Assembly: GCF_019774615.1 (NCBI RefSeq)
Contig: NZ_CP081496.1
Span: forward strand, 2,418,001 to 2,482,000
Origin: Streptomyces sp. BHT-5-2
Lineage (GTDB): Bacteria > Actinomycetota > Actinomycetes > Streptomycetales > Streptomycetaceae
Length of the DNA: 64,000 nucleotides
Reading direction: 5' to 3'
The notes beneath the pieces are model-generated. The model saw only the letters and a program-made list of their open reading frames with translations, was not told the DNA's origin and did no database searches. Shown piece after piece: positions 9,756 to 18,251 of the stretch. The translations under genes were made by a program, and so were the position numbers. The first letter of the stretch is position 1; each line of letters begins with the position of its first letter.

Positions 9756-10202
9756 GTCTTTTCCGGGGGCGGTGGTTCTTCGTCTGCGGCTCCGGTGGGG
9801 GCCGGCGTTTTGCGGTTCCTCCCGGTGGGTGGGGCCGGAGGGGCTGCCCCGGGGTACTCCCCCAGCCTTCGGCCGGGAGGTGCCCCCACGGTGCGGGCGC
9901 ATCCGGTCGGTCAGATGACGAATACCCCGGCGTTCGCTCCAGATCCTGCGGGCGCACCCCGGGACATCCCCTCCGGCCTACGCCGTTGCCGACTCTCCGA
10001 CGGTGCCCCGACCGTCACTGCCACCCCGGGGCGTGGGCGAAGAAGGCCCCGGCCGACACGGCGCGCGCAGACGGCACCGCCCGCGTCCGGCGGAAATGGG
10101 ACCCACCGCCACCACCACGTGGGCCACAAGCCCAGCGCAGCGCCACGTGAGGCAGAGCACACCTGCCGTATCGTTGAGGCGATCCGTCGCAGGGAGCGGA
10201 TC
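9756..10202. other. Intergenic region with a dispersed-type repeat, no gene
   Basis: 447 bases between birA and the cyclase gene. The left half is G-rich low-complexity sequence and includes the imperfect inverted repeat at 9851-9887. The right half holds open but featureless frames and presumably the cyclase promoter. Confidence 0.5.
9851..9887. repeat. Imperfect inverted repeat resembling a common Streptomyces intergenic element
   Basis: GGGGTACTCCCCCAGCC, a TTCG turn and CCGGGAGGTGCCCCC form a hairpin with G-U pairs and one mismatch. Sequences of the type GGGGGCACCTCCC ... GGCTGGGGGAG are scattered between genes in many Streptomyces genomes. It could act as the birA terminator. Confidence 0.55.
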
Positions 10203-11510
10203 ATGGGCGAGCAGCGAGATCGGAAGGGCCGTGCGCAGGGAACGGACAGGGAGCGGCCGGTGACCGCCGACGAGTCGGGGGGCGCCCCGCGCGGCGCGGG
10301 CGCCGAGGGCGAGGCGGTGGGGGAGGCCCCTGCGGGCGAGCCCGCGGGCGACCCGGCGAGGAGCGACGGCGCCCCTGAGGGGGCCACCGGCGGCAGCGGT
10401 GAGAGCGGCAGCGTCGAGAGCGGCGAGGGCGACGGCGGCGGCGACGATGTCGCGGAGAACGGCGAGAACAACATCGCCGTCAAGCTCGAACAACTCATCC
10501 TCGGGGCCGAGCGCCGCTACACGCCGTTCCAGGCGGCCCGCAGCGCCGGCGTCTCCATGGACCTCGCGGCCCGCTTCTGGCGGGCCATGGGCTTTGCGGA
10601 CATCGGCCAGGTCAAGGCCCTCACCGAGGCCGATGTGCTGGCCCTGCGCCGGCTCGCCGGTCTCGTCGAGGCGGGGCTGCTGAGCGAGGCGATGGCGGTG
10701 CAGGTCGCCCGTTCCACCGGTCAGACCACGGCGCGGCTCGCCGACTGGCAGATCGACTCGTTCCTGGAGGGGCTGACCGAGCCCCAGGATTCCGGCCTGA
10801 CCCGTACGGAGATCACCTATCCGCTGGTCGAGCTGCTGCTGCCGGAGCTGGAGGAGTTCCTGGTCTACGTCTGGCGGCGGCAGCTCGCCGCGGCCACCGG
10901 GCGCGTCGTCCAGGCCCAGGACGACGCGGAGATGGTGAACCGGCGGCTGGCGGTCGGCTTCGCCGACCTGGTCGGCTTCACCCGGCTGACGCGGCGGCTG
11001 GAGGAGGAGGAACTGGGCGAGCTGGTCGAGGCGTTCGAGACCACCGCCGCCGACCTGGTCGCCGCGCACGGCGGCCGGCTCATCAAGACCCTCGGCGACG
11101 AGGTGCTGTTCGCGGCGGACGACGCGGGCATCGCCGCGGAGATCGGGCTGCGGCTGATCGAGACGATGGGCCACGACGAGACGATGCCCGAGCTGCGGGT
11201 GGGCATCGCGTTCGGCACGGTCACGACCCGTATGGGCGATGTCTTCGGGACGACCGTCAATCTGGCCAGCCGGCTGACCTCGATAGCGCCGAAGGACACC
11301 GTGCTGGTGGACGAGGCGTTCGCGGAGGAACTGGGGCGCACCGGTGACGCGCCGGTGTCCGAGGCGGACGCCGCGGCCGCCGAGAAGGCCGCCCAGGAGG
11401 GCACCGGCAGCCCGCCGCCCCCGTACCGCTTCGCGCTGCAGCCGATGTGGCAGCGGCCGGTGCGTGGTCTGGGCGTCGTCGAGCCGTGGATGCTGACCCG
11501 GCGCGGGTGA
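10203..11510 (+). CDS. cya: Class III adenylate cyclase
   Basis: 435 residues. The first ~95 are acidic and low-complexity (Gly/Glu/Ser-rich). A helical regulatory region follows, then the cyclase homology domain from about residue 255 with ADLVGFTRLTRR (metal-binding aspartate), KTLGDEVLF and GDVFGTTVNLASRL. It makes cAMP from ATP. In S. coelicolor the cya product is tied to germination and development (known of the family). The ATG at 10203 is used because the frame upstream has no homology. The acidic N-terminal tail makes it longer than the minimal enzyme. Confidence 0.9.
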   Translation: MGEQRDRKGRAQGTDRERPVTADESGGAPRGAGAEGEAVGEAPAGEPAGDPARSDGAPEGATGGSGESGSVESGEGDGGGDDVAENGENNIAVKLEQLILGAERRYTPFQAARSAGVSMDLAARFWRAMGFADIGQVKALTEADVLALRRLAGLVEAGLLSEAMAVQVARSTGQTTARLADWQIDSFLEGLTEPQDSGLTRTEITYPLVELLLPELEEFLVYVWRRQLAAATGRVVQAQDDAEMVNRRLAVGFADLVGFTRLTRRLEEEELGELVEAFETTAADLVAAHGGRLIKTLGDEVLFAADDAGIAAEIGLRLIETMGHDETMPELRVGIAFGTVTTRMGDVFGTTVNLASRLTSIAPKDTVLVDEAFAEELGRTGDAPVSEADAAAAEKAAQEGTGSPPPPYRFALQPMWQRPVRGLGVVEPWMLTRRG

Positions 11511-11609
11511 GTGCGCCCGGCCGGGCCGCCCCTGCCGCAAACCGCCGCGAGCTGACATGATCCTCAGCGGTCGGGTAAGCGATCGTTAACCCGGAATCGG
11601 GAGGGCGGT

Positions 11610-12422
11610 ATGAGCGACACGAACGGTATGCGGCGCTTCGGCGCGGAGGAGTGGGTCGGCGTGCGGCGCCACGACTTCGTGGCGGAGCTGGTCCTGGACC
11701 GGCCGAAGGCGATGAACGCGGTGTCGACGGCGATGGCCGACGCGCTGGCGGAGGCGTGCGCCGCGCTGGCCGACGACCGGACGGTGCGGGCGGTGGTCCT
11801 CACCTCCACCCATGAGCGGGCGTTCTGCGTGGGTGCCGATCTGAAGGAGCGGAACTCCTTCACGGACGCCGACCTGATGCGGCAGCGGCCGCGCACGCGG
11901 GCCGCGTACACCGGCGTGCTGGAGCTGCCGATGCCGACGATCGCCGCGGTGCACGGCTTCGCGCTCGGCGGCGGCTACGAGTTGGCGCTGGCCTGCGATC
12001 TGATCGTCGCGGACGGCACCGCGGTGGTGGGGCTGCCGGAGGTGTCGGTGGGGGTCGTCCCCGGCGGGGGCGGGACGCAGCTGCTGCCGCGCCGGGTGGG
12101 TGCGGCGCGCGCCGCCGAGCTGGTGTTCACCGCGCGCCGGGTGCCGGCGGCGGAGGCCGGCGAGCTGGGGCTGGTGGACCGGGTGGTGGCCGAAGGGCGG
12201 GATCGCGCGGAGGCGCTGGCGCTGGCCGCGGCGATCGCCCGCAACTCCCCGGTAGGGCTGCGCGCCGCCAAGCGCGCCATGCGGCTCGGCCAGGGACTGG
12301 ACCTGCGGGCCGGGCTGGATCTGGAGGACGGTGCCTGGCGGAGCGTGGCGTTCTCGGGGGACCGGGCCGAGGGGGTCGCGGCCTTCAACGAGAAGCGGGA
12401 CCCCGACTGGCCGGGGGAGTGA
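11610..12422 (+). CDS. Enoyl-CoA hydratase/isomerase family protein
   Basis: 270 residues with a strong Shine-Dalgarno (GGGAGGGCGGT) before the ATG. The crotonase fold is indicated by the oxyanion-hole segments FCVGADLKER and GFALGGGYELAL, and by the catalytic-glutamate region GLPEVSVGVVPGGGGTQLLPR. It probably hydrates enoyl-CoA in fatty-acid or branched-chain amino-acid catabolism; the exact substrate cannot be read from sequence. It lies 99 bp downstream of cya on the same strand. Confidence 0.88.
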   Translation: MSDTNGMRRFGAEEWVGVRRHDFVAELVLDRPKAMNAVSTAMADALAEACAALADDRTVRAVVLTSTHERAFCVGADLKERNSFTDADLMRQRPRTRAAYTGVLELPMPTIAAVHGFALGGGYELALACDLIVADGTAVVGLPEVSVGVVPGGGGTQLLPRRVGAARAAELVFTARRVPAAEAGELGLVDRVVAEGRDRAEALALAAAIARNSPVGLRAAKRAMRLGQGLDLRAGLDLEDGAWRSVAFSGDRAEGVAAFNEKRDPDWPGE

Positions 12423-12551
12423 CCTTCGGTCCGTTCCCCCGGGGGGCGGTTGACCGGCCCGTCCCTTCCGAGGGCCGCTGACCAGCGGAAGGGGCGAATC
12501 GGGTCAAACATTCCTACGCTGTTCTGCAGAGCGTGCTCGCGGTGACGGAGC

Positions 12552-13736
12552 GTGCTCACGGTGACGGAATGCGAGGATCCGGTGACGGGCGAGGCTGACG
12601 CGCGACTGCGGGCCGTGGTGGAACTGGCGCAGGCGATGGCCGCCGTGCCGGCGCTGCGCGACTCGGCCCGGGCCGCGGCGCAGGGCGCGCGGCAGGCCCT
12701 GGGCGGCTCCTTCGCGGCGATCTCCAAGTGGGAGCGCGAGCGCGGGCGGCTGCGGGTGCTGGCGAACGTCGGCGAACTCGCCCCGGGGGAGCGGGAGTTC
12801 CCGGAGGACGAGGCGTACCCGGTGCACGAGTTCCCGGAGATCGTCGGGTTCCTGCACGAGCAGTGGGCCGGCGGCCGGGAGCCGGGCGCCTGGGTGGAGG
12901 TCGCCGAGGGCGAGGCGGGCGGCGGGGGCGCGGGCGGCTTCTACAACCACCAGCGGGTGGCCGCGCTGCGCCGGCGCGGCCGGGGGTGCTGCCTGGTGGC
13001 CCCGATCGTGCTGCACGGCCGGGCGTGGGGCGAGCTGTATGTGGCGCGGCGGCCCGGGGAGCCGGTGTTCGGGCGGGCGGACGCCGAGTTCGCGACGGTG
13101 CTGGCCGCCGTCACCGCCGCCGGGATCGCCCAGACCGAGCGGCTGGCGGAGGCCCGCCGGCTGGCGTTCACCGACCCGCTGACCGGTCTGGCCAACCGCC
13201 GGGCCGTCGACATGCGGCTGGACGAGGCGCTGGAGCAGCACCGCGCGGAAGGCGCGGTGGTCAGCCTGTTGGTGTGCGATCTGAACGGGCTGAAGGAGGT
13301 CAACGACTCGCAGGGGCACGCGGTCGGCGACCGGCTGCTGGAGCGCTTCGGGTCGGTGCTGTCGCTGTGCGGCGCGATGCTGCCGGGGACGCTGGTGGCG
13401 CGGCTGGGCGGGGACGAGTTCTGCCTGTTGGCGGTCGGGCCGGCCGCCGACGAGGTGGTGAAGGTGGCCGGCGAGCTGTGCGGGCGGGCCGCGGAGCTGG
13501 ACGTGGGCGACGGGGTCGCGGTGGGCGTCGCCTCCACCGGCGACCCGATCGGCCCGGTGCACAGCGCCCGCCGGCTCTTCCGGCTCGCGGACGCCGCCCA
13601 GTACCGGGCCAAGGCGGCGAAGTCCGGCGGGCCGGTGGTGGCCGGGCGGCGCGGCGGCGCGGACGATCCGGTGGTGCGGCTGGCGGACGCGCCGGAGCCG
13701 GCGCCCGGCCCGGAGCGGCGCAGGTTCCGGAGGTGA
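12552..13736 (+). CDS. GAF-GGDEF diguanylate cyclase
   Basis: About 394 residues. An N-terminal GAF-like sensory region (approx. 20-200) is followed by a GGDEF domain starting DPLTGLANRR and carrying an intact LGGDEF active site. No EAL or HD-GYP domain is present, so it should make c-di-GMP, which controls development in Streptomyces through BldD. The residues upstream of GGDEF (GTLVARLGGDEF) contain no RxxD inhibitory site, so product inhibition may be missing. Start uncertain: the GTG at 12552 or one three codons later. Confidence 0.88.
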   Translation: MLTVTECEDPVTGEADARLRAVVELAQAMAAVPALRDSARAAAQGARQALGGSFAAISKWERERGRLRVLANVGELAPGEREFPEDEAYPVHEFPEIVGFLHEQWAGGREPGAWVEVAEGEAGGGGAGGFYNHQRVAALRRRGRGCCLVAPIVLHGRAWGELYVARRPGEPVFGRADAEFATVLAAVTAAGIAQTERLAEARRLAFTDPLTGLANRRAVDMRLDEALEQHRAEGAVVSLLVCDLNGLKEVNDSQGHAVGDRLLERFGSVLSLCGAMLPGTLVARLGGDEFCLLAVGPAADEVVKVAGELCGRAAELDVGDGVAVGVASTGDPIGPVHSARRLFRLADAAQYRAKAAKSGGPVVAGRRGGADDPVVRLADAPEPAPGPERRRFRR

Positions 13737-13809
13737 GCGGGGCACGGGGCGGTGCGGCCCTCCGGTGGCGCGGGTGATGATCGGTAAGGGGTGATCCCGA
13801 AATCCGGTG

Positions 13810-13838
13810 GTGACATCCGGCGATTCAGTCTCTAGGGT
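13810..13838 (+). promoter_or_regulatory. hutH promoter, apparently leaderless
   Basis: GTGACA (13810-13815), a 17-bp spacer and TAGGGT (13833-13838). The ATG of hutH is at 13847, so transcription would begin at or within 2 bp of the start codon, and there is no Shine-Dalgarno. This fits a housekeeping-sigma promoter with a leaderless mRNA. Confidence 0.65.
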
Positions 13839-13846
13839 GCCTGAAT

Positions 13847-15391
13847 ATGGATATGCACACTGTGGTGCTGGGGACGTCCGGCACCACCGCACAGGACGTC
13901 ATCGCGGTGGCCCGCGGCGCGGCCCGGATCGAGCTGTCCGAGGAGGCCCGCTCCGCCGTCGCCACCTCCCGCGCCTTCATCGACGAGCTCGCCGCCAAGC
14001 CGGACCCGGTCTACGGCGTCTCCACCGGGTTCGGCGCCCTCGCCGTACGCCACATCAGCCCGGAGCTGCGCGCCCAGCTCCAGCGCAACATCGTGCGCTC
14101 GCACGCGGCCGGCATGGGCCCGCGGGTCGAGCGCGAGGTGGTCCGCGCCCTGATGTTCCTGCGGCTGAAGACCCTCGCCTCCGGGCACACCGGCGTCCGC
14201 CCGCTGGTCGTCGAGACCATGGCCGCCCTCCTGAACGCCGGGATCACCCCGGTCGTCCACGAGTACGGCTCGCTCGGCTGTTCCGGCGACCTCGCGCCGC
14301 TCTCGCACTGCGCGCTGACGCTGATGGGCGAGGGCGAGGCGGAGGGCCCCGACGGCGTCGTCCGCCCGTCCGGCGAACTGCTCGCCGAGCACGGCATCGC
14401 GCCCGTCGAACTCCGCGAGAAGGAGGGGCTCGCGCTCCTCAACGGCACCGACGGCATGCTCGGCATGCTGGTGATGGCCTGTGCCGACCTGGCCCGGCTG
14501 TTCACCTCCGCGGACATCACCGCCGCGCTCTCCATGGAGGCGCTGCTCGGCACCGACAAGGTCCTGGCGCCCGAGCTGCACGCCATCCGGCCGCACCCGG
14601 GCCAGGCCGCCTCGGCCGCCAACATGCTGGCGTTCCTGGAGGGTTCCGGCCTCACCGGCCACCACCAGGACGACGCCCCGCGCGTCCAGGACGCCTACTC
14701 CATCCGCTGTGCCCCCCAGGTCGCCGGCGCCGGCCGGGACACCCTCGCGCACGCCCGCCTGGTCGCCGAGCGGGAGCTGGCCGCCGCCGTCGACAACCCC
14801 GTCGTACTGCCCGACGGCCGGGTCGAGTCCAACGGCAACTTCCACGGCGCGCCGGTCGCCTACGCGCTGGACTTCCTGGCCATCGCCGCGGCCGACCTCG
14901 GCTCGATCGCCGAGCGCCGCACCGACCGGCTGCTGGACAAGAACCGCTCGCACGGGCTGCCCGCCTTCCTCGCCGGCGACCCGGGCGTCGACTCGGGCCT
15001 GATGATCGCCCAGTACACCCAGGCGGCGCTGGTCAGCGAGCTGAAGCGGCTGGCCGCACCGGCCTCGGTGGACTCCATCCCGTCCTCCGCCATGCAGGAG
15101 GACCATGTCTCGATGGGCTGGTCGGCGGCGCGCAAACTGCGCACCGCGGTGGACAACCTCACCCGGATCATCGCCGTGGAGCTCTACGCCGCGACCCGCG
15201 CCGTCGAGCTGCGCGAGGGCCTGGCGCCCGCCCCGGCCACCCGCGCGGTGCTGGACGCGCTGCGCGCCGCCGGCGTCCAGGGCCCCGGCGAGGACCGCTT
15301 CCTCGCGCCCGACCTGGAGGCCGCGTACGCCTTCGTCCGGGACGGGAAGCTGGTGGCGGCGGCGGAGTCGGTCACCGGGGAGCTGGCCTGA
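13847..15391 (+). CDS. hutH: Histidine ammonia-lyase
   Basis: 514 residues, full length. It deaminates L-histidine to urocanate and ammonia, the first step of histidine use, in the cytoplasm. The family signature GSLGCSGDLAPLSH is present. The MIO electrophile would form from Cys145-Ser146-Gly147; most HALs have Ala-Ser-Gly, so the first residue is a variant, though the essential Ser-Gly pair is kept. YGVSTGFGAL and the QEDHVSMGW-type segment (here QEDHVSMGWSAARKL) complete the active site. The other hut genes are not nearby, as usual in Streptomyces. Confidence 0.95.
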   Translation: MDMHTVVLGTSGTTAQDVIAVARGAARIELSEEARSAVATSRAFIDELAAKPDPVYGVSTGFGALAVRHISPELRAQLQRNIVRSHAAGMGPRVEREVVRALMFLRLKTLASGHTGVRPLVVETMAALLNAGITPVVHEYGSLGCSGDLAPLSHCALTLMGEGEAEGPDGVVRPSGELLAEHGIAPVELREKEGLALLNGTDGMLGMLVMACADLARLFTSADITAALSMEALLGTDKVLAPELHAIRPHPGQAASAANMLAFLEGSGLTGHHQDDAPRVQDAYSIRCAPQVAGAGRDTLAHARLVAERELAAAVDNPVVLPDGRVESNGNFHGAPVAYALDFLAIAAADLGSIAERRTDRLLDKNRSHGLPAFLAGDPGVDSGLMIAQYTQAALVSELKRLAAPASVDSIPSSAMQEDHVSMGWSAARKLRTAVDNLTRIIAVELYAATRAVELREGLAPAPATRAVLDALRAAGVQGPGEDRFLAPDLEAAYAFVRDGKLVAAAESVTGELA

Positions 15392-15403
15392 CGTAGCGTC
15401 AAT

Positions 15404-15436
15404 CGGCCGGCCGGCCGGGACTCCGGCCCCGGCCGG
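15404..15436. terminator. GC-rich inverted repeat between convergent genes
   Basis: CGGCCGG and CCGGCCG arms lie between the hutH stop and the convergent cell-wall protein gene. The alternating CCGG composition allows several registers, so the exact stem is uncertain. Confidence 0.4.
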
Positions 15437-15469
15437 TCGCGGCAGGGCCCACGGGTCGGGGCCCGCGCC

Positions 15470-15904
15470 TCAGGCGCTCTCGTCGCGGGTGCGGTGCACG
15501 GAGTAGCCGACCAGCGCGGCCCCGAGCCCCAGGCAGGCCACGCCGCCGACCACATAGGGCGTGGTGTCCGGGCTGCCGGTGTCGGCGAGGTAGCGCACCG
15601 GGCCGTCGTCCTCGGCCGGTTCGCCGCCGGGCCGGGTCGTCGTGGAACCGCCGCCGGATTCCCGCGCGGCGGAATTCCTTTTGTCGGCGGTGTCGTTGTC
15701 GGCGGTGCCGCCGAGGCGACCCCCGGAACGGGCCGCGCCCGCCACATTCGCCTGCCCCCGATCGGCCGCGGCGGATTCCGCCCGGACACCGGAATGCGGC
15801 GCTCTGCCCGCTCCCACGATCGCGTTGGCGGACGGTACGAACCACAGGGCGAACAGCACCGATCCCGCGGCAGCGGCGGTCAGCAGTGGTCGTCGCGCGG
15901 TCAC
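15470..15904 (-). CDS. Sortase-anchored surface protein (LADTG)
   Basis: 144 residues. An N-terminal signal sequence (MTARRPLLTAAAAGSVLFAL, cleavage likely after SANA) leads to a low-complexity Ser/Gly/Asp-rich middle. The C-terminus is a cell-wall sorting signal: LADTG, then a hydrophobic helix (YVVGGVACLGLGAALVG), then a basic tail (HRTRDES). LAxTG is the substrate motif of class E sortases, which Streptomyces use, for example for long chaplins. No chaplin domain is seen. It starts at a GTG with AAGGGGG upstream. No sortase gene is in the window. Confidence 0.82.
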   Translation of the reverse strand: MTARRPLLTAAAAGSVLFALWFVPSANAIVGAGRAPHSGVRAESAAADRGQANVAGAARSGGRLGGTADNDTADKRNSAARESGGGSTTTRPGGEPAEDDGPVRYLADTGSPDTTPYVVGGVACLGLGAALVGYSVHRTRDESA

Positions 15905-16012
15905 GAAAGCGATCCCCCTTGTGGGTTCGGCGAATTGGCCGTTGACCGCAGATGTTAGTGACCGCCGCGGGTCGCGCGGTAGTCGGGACCCGGACGTGCA
16001 TACCCTCCGTTC

Positions 16013-16351
16013 ATGAGCAATGGCGAGACATCACGCTTTGTACGGCTTCACGTCGAACTGGTCATGGAGGTCACCGACGCCGCCGAGCTGACCGGCGCCG
16101 CCCTCGCCCGTATCGACGGCGACCCCGCGCTCCCCGACGACGAACGCCGGCAGTCGCGGGAAACGGTCAGAGACGACCCCGCGGAGGCCCTGGCCCACCT
16201 CATCGACCCCTTCGACCTGGTCACCGGGGTGCCGGGCACCGAACTCGCCCACGCCTCCTGGAGCAGCGAGGAGATGACCGACTACGACCCCGACACCGCG
16301 TGGGACGCCGCGGAATGGGACCTGGCGGACGACGCGGCCGGGGACGACTGA
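16013..16351 (+). CDS. Acidic hypothetical protein
   Basis: 112 residues, very acidic (many Asp/Glu, ending DLADDAAGDD), with no membrane segment or known motif. TACCCT (16001-16006) lies 6 bp before the ATG and there is no Shine-Dalgarno, suggesting a leaderless transcript. Codon use and third-position GC look like a real Streptomyces gene. Function unknown. Confidence 0.65.
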   Translation: MSNGETSRFVRLHVELVMEVTDAAELTGAALARIDGDPALPDDERRQSRETVRDDPAEALAHLIDPFDLVTGVPGTELAHASWSSEEMTDYDPDTAWDAAEWDLADDAAGDD

Positions 16352-16767
16352 CCGCCACCGCACCCCACCCCGATCCACCCAGGCCCCCGGACGGCTCCCC
16401 GCCGCCCGGGGGCCGCAAACCGTCCACGGCCGCCCCGGCCGCCATTCGGCTTTCCCGCCGCCGTCGTCATGCGCTGCGCCGCGCGAACGCCGTGCTCTTC
16501 CGGCGCGCACGCCGCGCTCTCCCGGGCTCGTGCCGTCATGCAGCACACCGCGGCGTTATGCGTGCGCTACGTCATAAACCACTGATGGTCGTTTTGCCCG
16601 TTATTACGTGTCCTTCCCCACATTTCTGCCAGGAATGGGGTGCGCGAAACGGATCAGGCGTTACCAATGAGAGTCGGCCGGAATGCCCGCGTCCAGATAT
16701 GCCTGGGTTCAGCTGGCTGTTCGCTCGGGGAATTTTCGCGAAATCGGTAGCAATGGAGAAGCGTGTG
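16352..16767. other. Intergenic region upstream of the L,D-transpeptidase gene
   Basis: 416 bases. The right part (about 16560-16750) is less GC-rich than its surroundings, as expected for a promoter region, and contains the near-palindrome ATTTTCGCGAAAT (16731-16743). The left part has no recognisable gene. No riboswitch could be identified by eye. Confidence 0.45.
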
Positions 16768-18060
16768 ATGACGGACCGCAAGCGCCGCAAGGGCCTCATA
16801 GCCAGTGCCGCGCTGCTCGGGGGCGTGCTGACGGTCGCCGCGTGCGGCGCCAGCAGTGCCTCCGACCACGGCGACGGCGCCCGCGCCGGAAGCCCGGACG
16901 GCGCCCGGCACGAGAACACCCAGCAGGTGGACGAGGCGGCCGCCCAGGACGCCTCGCAGGCGAAGATCAGCATCACCCCGCCGGACGGCGCGGCGGACAC
17001 CGGCCTCAACGACGCCAAGGTGACCGCCAGCGGCGGCAAGCTCACCGACGTCACCATGACCAAGGTCGTCGCGCACCAGAACGAGACGAAGCAGTCGAAG
17101 ACCGTCGCGGGCACGCTCGCCGCCGACGGCTCCTCCTGGAAGCCCGACCAGGCGCTGTCCCGCGCGACCACCTACAAGGTCACCGCGCACGCCGTGGACG
17201 CCCAGGGCCGCGTGGCGGTGGAGAACTCGACCTTCACCACCGTCGCCCCGACCCACAGCTTCATCGGGAACTTCACGCCCGAGGACGGTTCGACGGTCGG
17301 CGTCGGCATGCCGGTGTCGATCAACTTCGACAAGCCGGTCAAGAACCGCCAGGCCGTCCAGTCGGCGATCACGGTCTCCGCCAGCGGCAACCAGCAGGTC
17401 GTCGGCCACTGGTTCGGCGACAAGCGGCTGGACTTCCGCCCCAAGGACTACTGGAAGCCCAACTCCCAGGTCACGATGAAGCTCGCCCTCGGCGGCGTCG
17501 AGGCGTCGCCGGGCGTGCAGGGCATCCAGAACAAGACCGTCCACTTCACCGTCGGCCACTCCCAGGTCAGCACCGTCGACGCCAAGACGCACCTGATGAC
17601 GGTGGTCCGCGACGGCCGGACGATCAAGACCATCCCGATCTCCTCGGGCAGCGCCGACCACCCGACCTACAACGGCGCGATGGTCATCTCCGAGATGTTC
17701 AAGCAGACCCGGATGAACGGCTCCACCGTCGGCTTCACCAAGACCGACGGCAAGGGCGAGTACGACATCCCGGACGTCCCGCACGCCATGCGGCTGTCGA
17801 ACTCCGGCACCTTCATCCACGGCAACTACTGGGGCAAGGGCATCTTCGGCAAGGTCAACACCAGCCACGGCTGCATCGGCCTGCAGGACGTCAAGGGCGG
17901 CAACGACCCGTCCACCGACGGCGCGTGGTTCTTCGCCCACTCGCAGCTCGGTGACGTCGTCAAGGTGGTCAACTCCCCGGACAAGACCATCCAGCCGGAC
18001 AACGGCCTCAACGGATGGAACATGTCCTGGTCCCAGTGGGTCGCGGGCAGCGCGGTCTGA
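16768..18060 (+). CDS. L,D-transpeptidase lipoprotein (Ig-like + YkuD)
   Basis: 430 residues. A lipoprotein signal ends at VAAC, so it should be lipidated and outside the membrane. A Ser/Ala/Asp-rich linker follows, then Ig-like domains (about 65-270), then the YkuD catalytic domain with HGNYWGKGIFGKVNTSHGC, the nucleophile being the cysteine near residue 369. It forms 3-3 crosslinks in peptidoglycan, as do actinobacterial Ldt enzymes. Start ATG at 16768 with GGAG 9 bp upstream; the GTG immediately before it is an alternative. Confidence 0.92.
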   Translation: MTDRKRRKGLIASAALLGGVLTVAACGASSASDHGDGARAGSPDGARHENTQQVDEAAAQDASQAKISITPPDGAADTGLNDAKVTASGGKLTDVTMTKVVAHQNETKQSKTVAGTLAADGSSWKPDQALSRATTYKVTAHAVDAQGRVAVENSTFTTVAPTHSFIGNFTPEDGSTVGVGMPVSINFDKPVKNRQAVQSAITVSASGNQQVVGHWFGDKRLDFRPKDYWKPNSQVTMKLALGGVEASPGVQGIQNKTVHFTVGHSQVSTVDAKTHLMTVVRDGRTIKTIPISSGSADHPTYNGAMVISEMFKQTRMNGSTVGFTKTDGKGEYDIPDVPHAMRLSNSGTFIHGNYWGKGIFGKVNTSHGCIGLQDVKGGNDPSTDGAWFFAHSQLGDVVKVVNSPDKTIQPDNGLNGWNMSWSQWVAGSAV

Positions 18061-18211
18061 TCCCCGGGGGCCCGCGGCGGCGCTGACGGCGACGACAGCG
18101 GGCCGGGGCGGGGCCACACCGGCACGGTGACGACGGGCGGCACACTGCGGAGACGCGGTGCGCCGCCCGTCGTCCGTCGTCCGGGCGGCGGGCCCGCCGC
18201 CGCCCGTCCCC

Positions 18212-18245
18212 TTCGCGTTCTTCGTGTTCTTCGTGTTCGTAAAGT
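18212..18245 (+). promoter_or_regulatory. Three 9-bp tandem repeats abutting a -10 element
   Basis: TTCGCGTTC, TTCGTGTTC, TTCGTGTTC (18212-18238) run head to tail up to TAAAGT (18240-18245), which is 6 bp before the GTG of the next gene. Either a repeated activator-binding site or simple slippage. Confidence 0.45.
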
Positions 18246-18251
18246 GGCCGG

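Noticed and set aside
16352..16767. Possible riboswitch before the L,D-transpeptidase gene
   Set aside because: The leader is long and less GC-rich, but no conserved riboswitch core could be recognised.
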